Of a DNA stretch of 33,500 nt, positions 8,585-15,959 are shown piece by piece. Both the position numbers and the translations under genes were made by a program. Source of the stretch: Gammaproteobacteria bacterium. GTDB lineage: Bacteria; Pseudomonadota; Gammaproteobacteria; SZUA-229. The stretch is taken from assembly GCA_015488295.1 (NCBI GenBank), contig WFOC01000073.1:1-33500 (forward strand), given 5' to 3'. Every line of letters begins with the position of its first letter. The first letter of the stretch is position 1. The notes under the pieces are model-generated. The model made no database searches. It had not been told where the DNA came from and saw only the letters and a program-made list of their open reading frames with translations.

Positions 8585-9195
8585 TTATTTTTCAGATAAT
8601 TTTTCGCTTCAACATGCGCCGGCAGTCTGACTAAAACTTTCCGGTATGCAGCTTTCGCCGCAGAAACATCACCCTGCCACGCTCTGGCACGCGCCAGATA
8701 AACCAGCACGGTGCCGTCCGTTGGATAAGCTTTTGCCACCTGCGCAGCATGTTCAGCAAGCGCATCCCACTTTCGCAGACCTTCTTCCGCCACCATCAGG
8801 CGAACGTGTGCCGTGTAATTCCAGCGTGACAAACGCAGCACCTGTAGCGAATATGACTTAACCTGTCGCCAGCGTTTTTGCGCGATCAACGGCAGGGTAA
8901 TACCCAGTTTTGCATCGATTGAATCAGGATTTTTTTCGATGGCCTTTCTGTAGTAACTGATCGAATCACCATTCTCGCCCATGAGATACATCAGGTAAGC
9001 ATAACGCAACAAGGCATATTCATTGCCGGAATCGGCGACAGGTTCAATAACCTCTGCGGCCTGTTCATATTTTCCAGCCGCTGCCAGCTGGTAGGATTGT
9101 TCCCACACCGAGCTACCGGCATGACTTGCCGTGGCAACAAAAAGCAAAATTAAAACAAGAATATTTTTCTTATTAAACATCATTATTGGTCTCAA
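8581..9195 (-). CDS. Secreted/periplasmic TPR-repeat protein
   Basis: 204 aa. Signal peptide (NILVLILLFVATASHA) and TPR-like repeats (ALLRYAYLMYLMGENGDSISYYRKAIEKNPDSIDAKLG; VLVYLARARAWQGDVSAAKAAYRKVLVRLPAHVEAKNYL). Confidence 0.85.
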   Translation of the reverse strand: MRPIMMFNKKNILVLILLFVATASHAGSSVWEQSYQLAAAGKYEQAAEVIEPVADSGNEYALLRYAYLMYLMGENGDSISYYRKAIEKNPDSIDAKLGITLPLIAQKRWRQVKSYSLQVLRLSRWNYTAHVRLMVAEEGLRKWDALAEHAAQVAKAYPTDGTVLVYLARARAWQGDVSAAKAAYRKVLVRLPAHVEAKNYLKNN

Positions 9196-9222
9196 GATTT
9201 TCTCCCGCTTTCTAATTAGTGG

Positions 9223-10134
9223 CTACCAGCTTTTGGTCAGGCTGACATAAAGATACTGCTGGTTATAAACATTACCGATCAATTTGTTTTCGTAGTTTTC
9301 AACACCGGCAATAGCGGTGATGTCGACACTCTCGCCAGGTTTCCAGCCCAGTCCCAGAAGCACCGATCCCTGTTGCACATCAGCCAGGTTATAAACAGTG
9401 AAAGCATCATTATCCACGGCAAAGATTCGCTTGCCTGCCAGCACATCAATAAAGAAACTGTCCAGCCCCAGTGTTGCACCGGGTGCAAGCCAGTGTGTCC
9501 ATTTTATATCAACCGAATTTAACGACTCTTCCCCCTGAGAGAGGTTTTTATCGCTGGAGGTAATCAGATAGGCTTTTATACGCAGCCAGTCTGCATTCTG
9601 GTTAAAACCAAAACCAATGGACGGCGTAATTTGCGTCATGGTCAGATCACCATTGTTGGGGTAATACGATTCGGTGTATTCAACATCAAGATACAGATCC
9701 TGATCATAATTTATATAGGCCAGCTTCGGCGCGATCACAGTCACCTCATCCGTCAGACCAGTGGGATCATCATTGGAAATGATATGGCCGACCACCTGCG
9801 CGGTTACCTTGCCGCCAAGCATGTCCGTAAAAAAGTGGTATTGCAGACGACCGGCAAAAGCGTCCTGGGCAATCTCGAATGTGCCTGCACCCGTATCCTT
9901 GAAAGCGATTGCTGTATTGTTGTAAGCCATGGCAAAACTGAAGCTGTCCAGATAATCCGCGTTCAGTATCAAGCTGCCTGAAAACAGACTGTCCCGCTCC
10001 ACCGAACCGGTATACATACCCGGCATAGCACTGAGTGTTGTCGATACATACCAGTCTTCACCAGCATTTACATTAGTTGCCATCACGCTGGACAGTGCCA
10101 GCGCCGGCAATAGACTTCTCTTAAAATTTTTCAT
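9223..10134 (-). CDS. Putative outer-membrane beta-barrel protein
   Basis: 303 aa. Signal peptide (LALSSVMATNVNAG), alternating aromatic/hydrophobic beta pattern, C-terminal NQQYLYVSLTKSW ending in an aromatic residue. Confidence 0.75.
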   Translation of the reverse strand: MKNFKRSLLPALALSSVMATNVNAGEDWYVSTTLSAMPGMYTGSVERDSLFSGSLILNADYLDSFSFAMAYNNTAIAFKDTGAGTFEIAQDAFAGRLQYHFFTDMLGGKVTAQVVGHIISNDDPTGLTDEVTVIAPKLAYINYDQDLYLDVEYTESYYPNNGDLTMTQITPSIGFGFNQNADWLRIKAYLITSSDKNLSQGEESLNSVDIKWTHWLAPGATLGLDSFFIDVLAGKRIFAVDNDAFTVYNLADVQQGSVLLGLGWKPGESVDITAIAGVENYENKLIGNVYNQQYLYVSLTKSW

Positions 10135-10203
10135 ATAACCTCTGAAGATTAAACCTGTTACTTATATTTTTATTTTCATTTTTTGTCACTGCATTATTTG
10201 CAG

Positions 10204-11178
10204 CTAATAAGTTACCCAGAACGCCTCTTCCTCAAAGCTGGCAAATGATTTATAACGTCGCACGCCAAACGGCCAGCGAAACTCGGTGGCCTTCAATGTC
10301 GGATTATAAATTGCGGTATAAATCGTGCCAAAACCCTGCTCATAATTATCAGCAAACAATGGCGCGTATTCAAAACTGTCGATAAAACTTTCGATATTGA
10401 TCATGGGATCATAAAGTTTGTCGATCAGAAATTTTTTGCGCTCATATGATCTGGAAAAAATAGCATAATCAGTCAGCTCATATTCACCCTGATGATTCAC
10501 AGCCAGCGGGATATGAGAAACCTGCGGCAAATTATTCGGGTGCAGTTCGATAGTATTGACGATGTAGTTTGCATCCAGCACGGTCACGTTATACGCCATA
10601 TGTGTTGGTATGCGCTGCAGCACTTCGATGGCCTGCTCGGTGGTTTTGCAAAACTCAAGAATGTAACGAAGGATAATGGGAATGCCAAATCCTTCACCAC
10701 GGTCACGTGTACCACCAAAAGACAGGGAAACGGCAAGGCCGTGTTCATTCATGCCATCAAGCACGCCCCATAAACAGTCCGTCGAAGCGATAACTTCTGT
10801 TTCGAACCAGCGGCTTTTGAGAATACGCATTTCAGCCAGCGCCAGATCATAATCATAATTGCGCACCAGTATCGGGTTGTACTTTGTCCACACCGCCTGC
10901 GAGCAACCGCTGGCATAAGGTGCCGGGCAATAAAAACTTAACAGCCGCGCATCCAGGTCATCGGCATCTGTCAGTTCGATCAAAGACAGCCATAAAGCCT
11001 CAAACTCCGGCATATATTGCTTGATCGCATTATGGCAGGCCTGATAATTCGGCCGGGTGAACTCACCTTCCTGCAAAAACCATTTACGGTAACCGTCAAT
11101 GGCCTGCCGGTAATAAGCCAGCCATTTCTCACCCGGTTCGGCTTCGTTAACAAATTGTACTAGCTTGGTATTTCTCAT
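10204..11178 (-). CDS. C45-family-like Ntn hydrolase (acyl-CoA:6-APA acyltransferase / linear amide hydrolase type)
   Basis: 324 aa. ASGCSQAVWTKYNPILVRNYDYDLALAEMRI resembles the C45 G|C nucleophile region and RN(Y/W)D motif. GVLDGMNEHGLAVSLSFGG is also typical of choloylglycine/C45 Ntn folds. Confidence 0.75.
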   Translation of the reverse strand: MRNTKLVQFVNEAEPGEKWLAYYRQAIDGYRKWFLQEGEFTRPNYQACHNAIKQYMPEFEALWLSLIELTDADDLDARLLSFYCPAPYASGCSQAVWTKYNPILVRNYDYDLALAEMRILKSRWFETEVIASTDCLWGVLDGMNEHGLAVSLSFGGTRDRGEGFGIPIILRYILEFCKTTEQAIEVLQRIPTHMAYNVTVLDANYIVNTIELHPNNLPQVSHIPLAVNHQGEYELTDYAIFSRSYERKKFLIDKLYDPMINIESFIDSFEYAPLFADNYEQGFGTIYTAIYNPTLKATEFRWPFGVRRYKSFASFEEEAFWVTY

Positions 11179-12668
11179 CAGGCATCAGCAGCAGATTTCA
11201 GGCTGGCGTGTTTACCATAACGTTGGGTCAACAGAAATTCTTCTTTACTCAACTCACGATATTCCAGCATGCTATAAACCGTATCAATCAGGGCATCAGC
11301 AACATCAGTGAGAACATTATGTCTGTCCTGCAGCTGTTTATTGGCAAAAAGAATCAGGATGTCAGCACCTTTATAGACGTAACCATCAGCCGCCATAATG
11401 CGCAGGATAAATATCTCACCATCTGCCAGCTGGCGCGGGTTATCGGCGTAGCGCAAAAAGGTTAACGTTTTGCCATCAAAAGAATACACGCCCGTCTCTG
11501 GCACACGGGTAATAATTTTCAGCGTCTGCTCAGTGTATTTAAAAATCAACTGGCCAAACTCGGGGTGTAAAAATTCCTGAACACTGCGATTAAAAGTTTC
11601 CGGCGGCAGATCAAATGCGGTATCACTGAATTCCAGTAAGTGAAACAGAAACAGCGGAATATTCTGGTTACAGAAAGCCGACATATTGGTGATGGCGCTG
11701 ATACCGGTGACACGTGGATTTATTTCGCCAAGGTAAACCTGCACGTCATCGCGATCCGCCACATCGATAAGGTAATCCACTTCAAAATACCCCCGGTAAC
11801 CTTTTTCATACAAAGCGTGCCCAAGGTTTTCCGTGTAACGATACATGGTTTGCTGTGTTTTTTTATCGAAGACATCAGGGTTAACATCATTACCACACCA
11901 GCCGCCTTTATAAGGTGTCAGTTTCGGATGACCGATAATCTCGGTTAATATCGGGCCAACGTATGTTCCCTGCCGTGTTGCACAGGCTTCCATTGCCACC
12001 TGCAAACACTGGATGCGCTTCATCACCTTGACCTGCTCTTCCGACTCGATCCTGTCCGCAACTGCTTGGTAGTCCGCTTCATTCGCAATAAAGAACGTTG
12101 TCTTACCAGAGTCACCGTAAGCTGTTTGAATAACAACTTCATCACCCAGGTTATTGCTTTCGATAACTTCACGTAACCTGCTATAGCTGGGGATTTTCAC
12201 CAGGGCATTGGGCACACTCGGCACATCCACGCTGTTACCGATTTCTGTGGTGGTGATTTTATTATCGATATGCCTGACCAGTTTGTTTGGCGGCATGATC
12301 AGATCCATATCTAATGAGTCGACAAGCTTTTCCAGCTCGCGATCATAGAACAGAAACATGGCTTTACAGTCATGACCGGCATCCCTGTTGCTTTTAATAT
12401 GCTCAACTATTTTTTTATTGCCGAGCAGAAACTGATTGATGGCTTCAATATCCTTAAACACAGGCACGTCACTGTAGTCGGGCATGATGAGGCTGCCATT
12501 ACGACCATCGTAACAATCAATAAAATTCACATTAAACCAGCGATTCACCCAGTCGGCGATGGCCATCAGATTAAAATTTGTTGCACTGATAAAATAAAAG
12601 GCACTTTCATTGTTACGGAAGTGCTGTTTAATATCCTGTACGCTGCTTAGTTTATTCTCGCTCATCAA
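11178..12668 (-). CDS. ATP-grasp domain ligase (biotin carboxylase/carbamoyl-phosphate synthetase-like fold)
   Basis: 496 aa. Glycine-rich loop EVVIQTAYGDSGKTTFFI and metal-binding EINPRVTGISAIT motif. Confidence 0.8.
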   Translation of the reverse strand: MMSENKLSSVQDIKQHFRNNESAFYFISATNFNLMAIADWVNRWFNVNFIDCYDGRNGSLIMPDYSDVPVFKDIEAINQFLLGNKKIVEHIKSNRDAGHDCKAMFLFYDRELEKLVDSLDMDLIMPPNKLVRHIDNKITTTEIGNSVDVPSVPNALVKIPSYSRLREVIESNNLGDEVVIQTAYGDSGKTTFFIANEADYQAVADRIESEEQVKVMKRIQCLQVAMEACATRQGTYVGPILTEIIGHPKLTPYKGGWCGNDVNPDVFDKKTQQTMYRYTENLGHALYEKGYRGYFEVDYLIDVADRDDVQVYLGEINPRVTGISAITNMSAFCNQNIPLFLFHLLEFSDTAFDLPPETFNRSVQEFLHPEFGQLIFKYTEQTLKIITRVPETGVYSFDGKTLTFLRYADNPRQLADGEIFILRIMAADGYVYKGADILILFANKQLQDRHNVLTDVADALIDTVYSMLEYRELSKEEFLLTQRYGKHASLKSAADA

Positions 12669-15304
12669 CCTTCTCTTGCTAAAAACTCTTTACTGAAAAT
12701 CTTCAAACCCTGCTCTGCATGGTAACCGTGTACTTCTTTAATCTGAATATTCTGCAAATACAGCAGAATGTCATAGCTAATCAACTGACCGGGTACGACG
12801 ATAGGAAAGCCCGGTGGGTAGGGTGTAATAAAACCGGCAGAAACCAGCTTGAGATCATTCATCACCTGCTTCATCAACTCAGTGGTCAACGGCATGTATG
12901 CGACATTTTCGGACTTCATGCCGGCGTAATAAGCACGCCTGAGATCAACTGCCTGAAAATTATTTTTCTGCTCGGACTGAAAGGCAACAAACTTGCTGTG
13001 ATAGTTTCTCGTCAATGGCAGGTTGGCAATATATTTTTCATGACTGGTAACCGAAGGTGAGTTATCCAGCTTGTTCGCAATATGATGCAACGCCTCAAGC
13101 AAATACTTGATGTTGTTGTCATCAACGCCGATATTAACAATAAACAAAATCGTGTTATGCGAGGTTTTGTTTACCTGTATGTCATATTGCGTCATCAACA
13201 TCTGACGAAAATTCGGCCCGTCGATACCCGTTGCGCTGATGTCAACAGTGATACGTGTTGGATCAACAGCAAACAGTGTTTCGCGGTAACCACCATACAC
13301 CGCCGGATAATACATAACAGACTCATCATCCGGTTTCAGCGGGCCGCGATATTCATCAGGAACCAGCTGACTGTCATCAAGCACTTTAAAATAGCGATTA
13401 AGGTGTTCAGACTGCTTTATCCTGCGACGCAGTTGCCAGGCCAGCTGCAGGGATTTTCGCACCATGGCATAACCTTCCAGACTCATCTGCCTGCGAGCAA
13501 AATCCAGTGAAGCGATAATCTGATAGTTCGGCGAGGTTGAAGTATGAGTGCGATAGGCTTCGTAAAAGTCATCCACTGAAAAATCAACATCAAAAATATG
13601 CAGCATCGATGCCTGACGAAACGCTGTCAGGGTTTTGTGAATCGATTGTGTTGCATAAACCCTGACCTTGAACTGATCGGGGTCGGGATACAGCGCATTG
13701 TTCAAAATGTATTCATCATCCAGCTCAACACCATCACGCCACCTGTTATACAGTTCGCGATACTGATCATCAGTTTTCATCAACAGCAGGGCATTAGCCG
13801 AACTCATCGCGGTCTTACCCTGGTATAGCGGGTTGAAATAACCAAACGAAAACCACGCCTCATCCCAGTGAAAAATAATATCCGGCTTGATCGCCAGTAT
13901 ATCCATCATGTAACGTTTGACATCGTAAATAACGCCATCAAAAGTCGAGTTGGTCAGAGTAATCTGTTTTACCCGGTGCAACTGCCCCTGGTTTTTAAGA
14001 TCAAGCAGCACCTGTTTGATTCGCTTCAGCGTTACGCAGCCATAAAGGTCATATTGATTCAAAGGGTAGGTTTCAAGAAAAACCGGTGTCGCACCAGACA
14101 ACAGTACAGAATATGGAATCGATTTATGACAGTCCGACGACACCAGCACAATATCATCCGGATGCAGGTTTGCCTGCATTACTATCTTGTTGGCCGTGGT
14201 TGTACCATTGGTAATGAAATAGGTTTTTTTTGATTGAAACAGCTGTGACGCTTTATTCTGTGCCTGCGAAATCGAACCGCGTGGATCCATGATCGAATCC
14301 ATGCCGCCCAACGTTGATGATGTCTCCGCAGAAAAAATACCTTCGCCATAAAAATCAGCAACATCACGAATCCAGCAGGATGAGTGTATCGATTGCCCCT
14401 GCGATATAGGCAGCGCATGAAACGATCCCTTGGGGCGTTTCGCATAAGAACGCAGCGCATCAAAAAACGGCGTTGAATATCGCTGCTCGATGCCACTTAA
14501 AATCAGCGCATGCATGTCCGCAAACAAATTGGCACTCTGTGCATAAATAATTCGGTCAAACAGCTCCTGATGCAACTCCGAAGCAAAACCTTCGCTCATG
14601 TAATAATGATCAATCTCCGGACGCAAATGCGTGAGATGTTTTTTAAGATCGATTGTCAGATTGTCACTGCGCTCACTCACCCCCTGAAAAAACGGCGAAA
14701 AAAGTGATTCGAAATCAAAAGGAAGCTGCTTGCTAATACCAAACATATCCAGATAAATACAGGCCTGTATATCAGCATTGGAAAGGATGGCAATAATCGC
14801 ATCGTGATAATTATCAACAAACAGAATATCAAACAGAAAATCATCATGTGATGTTTTGAAGTTTGCCAGCGAGTTGCGATACAGCAATTCATATTCAGCA
14901 GGATCGGGATGAATAATCAAAACCTCGAAATACGGCTTGAGGGTTTTTCTTTTTTCGTGAGACGTGTAATGCGAAGCCAGCAGATTACTGCGCGGCCTGT
15001 CGAGATTATTCAGATTGGTATAAAACGGTATAAACTCCTGGGTGCGGTATGTTTTATGTTGCAGCGATTCATAAATATTTTCAGCCAGAAGCCGGAAAGA
15101 CTCAACATTGGCTGCATCAAAATATTTCTTTAGCTGAAAGAGTGTCTCACGACCAGGATAGGCCCAGTAACTTTCCAGCTGAAAAACCCTGTCAAAAATT
15201 TCACCAGCAGCAGCCAGCCCGTCTGTATCTATCGAATCACAGATGCACCGCCATAATTCAAGGCGCTGGCTTTCAAGATCAAATGACTGTTTCTCCGGTT
15301 GCAT
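12665..15304 (-). CDS. Orn/Lys/Arg decarboxylase-like PLP-dependent enzyme (fold type I)
   Basis: 879 aa. FITNGTTTANKIVMQANLHPDDIVLVSSDCHKSIPYSVLLSGATPVFLETY, HWDEAWFSFGYFNPLY, and PLP-lysine motif ATQSIHKTLTAFRQASMLHI. N-terminal receiver-like wing region. Confidence 0.88.
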   Translation of the reverse strand: MQPEKQSFDLESQRLELWRCICDSIDTDGLAAAGEIFDRVFQLESYWAYPGRETLFQLKKYFDAANVESFRLLAENIYESLQHKTYRTQEFIPFYTNLNNLDRPRSNLLASHYTSHEKRKTLKPYFEVLIIHPDPAEYELLYRNSLANFKTSHDDFLFDILFVDNYHDAIIAILSNADIQACIYLDMFGISKQLPFDFESLFSPFFQGVSERSDNLTIDLKKHLTHLRPEIDHYYMSEGFASELHQELFDRIIYAQSANLFADMHALILSGIEQRYSTPFFDALRSYAKRPKGSFHALPISQGQSIHSSCWIRDVADFYGEGIFSAETSSTLGGMDSIMDPRGSISQAQNKASQLFQSKKTYFITNGTTTANKIVMQANLHPDDIVLVSSDCHKSIPYSVLLSGATPVFLETYPLNQYDLYGCVTLKRIKQVLLDLKNQGQLHRVKQITLTNSTFDGVIYDVKRYMMDILAIKPDIIFHWDEAWFSFGYFNPLYQGKTAMSSANALLLMKTDDQYRELYNRWRDGVELDDEYILNNALYPDPDQFKVRVYATQSIHKTLTAFRQASMLHIFDVDFSVDDFYEAYRTHTSTSPNYQIIASLDFARRQMSLEGYAMVRKSLQLAWQLRRRIKQSEHLNRYFKVLDDSQLVPDEYRGPLKPDDESVMYYPAVYGGYRETLFAVDPTRITVDISATGIDGPNFRQMLMTQYDIQVNKTSHNTILFIVNIGVDDNNIKYLLEALHHIANKLDNSPSVTSHEKYIANLPLTRNYHSKFVAFQSEQKNNFQAVDLRRAYYAGMKSENVAYMPLTTELMKQVMNDLKLVSAGFITPYPPGFPIVVPGQLISYDILLYLQNIQIKEVHGYHAEQGLKIFSKEFLAREG

Positions 15305-15309
15305 CGCTA

Positions 15310-15945
15310 TTATTTTTCCAGCGCCTGAAGCACTGAACGTGCATCAACATTTTCCGGATCAAGAATCAGCACGTCCTGCATAACTGCCGCTGCCCGCACA
15401 TAATCCTGCTGTTTGTATTTCAGCAGACCAAACTCACCGAGGAACAATACATCACTGGGGTAACGCACCAGCATTTTGATAAGAACTTTTTCTGCCAGCT
15501 CAAGCTGGTCAGTCTGGCGCAACACATAGGCCAGTCGCAGATTACCGTAATAATTATAATAATCAACACTCAGAACCTGATAACCAATCTTGCTGGCATC
15601 ATCGTATTTTCCGGCCTGAAGGTAAACATACATCAAGCCCAGCTTCGGAGTCAGCGCATCGGGCAAAGCAGCAGAAGCCTGCTTGTAATGTGTTTCTGCA
15701 TTTTTAAACTGTGCATTCAAACGGTAAAGATAACCCAGACGATTATTCACCCCATAAGTCTTGCTGTATTCCTTATACACCAGTTGCAGGGCTTTTATCG
15801 CATCTTCATAATTCCCGGACTTTTCATAATTATAGGATTTGTAATAAGCCTGGGAGATCTGCTCACCGGTTAATTCTTTAGCAGACAATGCTCCGGCATT
15901 AAAAACCAGTGCCAGAAAAAATAATATGTTGTAGTACTTGTTCAA
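15310..15945 (-). CDS. Secreted/periplasmic TPR-repeat protein
   Basis: 211 aa. Signal peptide (NILFFLALVFNAGALSA) and TPR-like repeats. Collinear similarity with the 8581-9195 protein. Confidence 0.85.
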   Translation of the reverse strand: MNKYYNILFFLALVFNAGALSAKELTGEQISQAYYKSYNYEKSGNYEDAIKALQLVYKEYSKTYGVNNRLGYLYRLNAQFKNAETHYKQASAALPDALTPKLGLMYVYLQAGKYDDASKIGYQVLSVDYYNYYGNLRLAYVLRQTDQLELAEKVLIKMLVRYPSDVLFLGEFGLLKYKQQDYVRAAAVMQDVLILDPENVDARSVLQALEK

Positions 15946-15959
15946 TGTAAAAACCAGCC

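Noticed and set aside
10189-10203. CTGCA-TTATT-TGCAG hairpin right after the C45 stop codon, considered as a terminator
   Set aside because: The stem is only 5 bp and no U-tract follows directly on the - strand. The next gene continues in the same direction.
13082-13510. 142-aa + strand ORF opposite the PLP decarboxylase
   Set aside because: Antisense shadow of a well-supported gene with no recognisable domain. The same applies to other + strand ORFs across 9631-17036.
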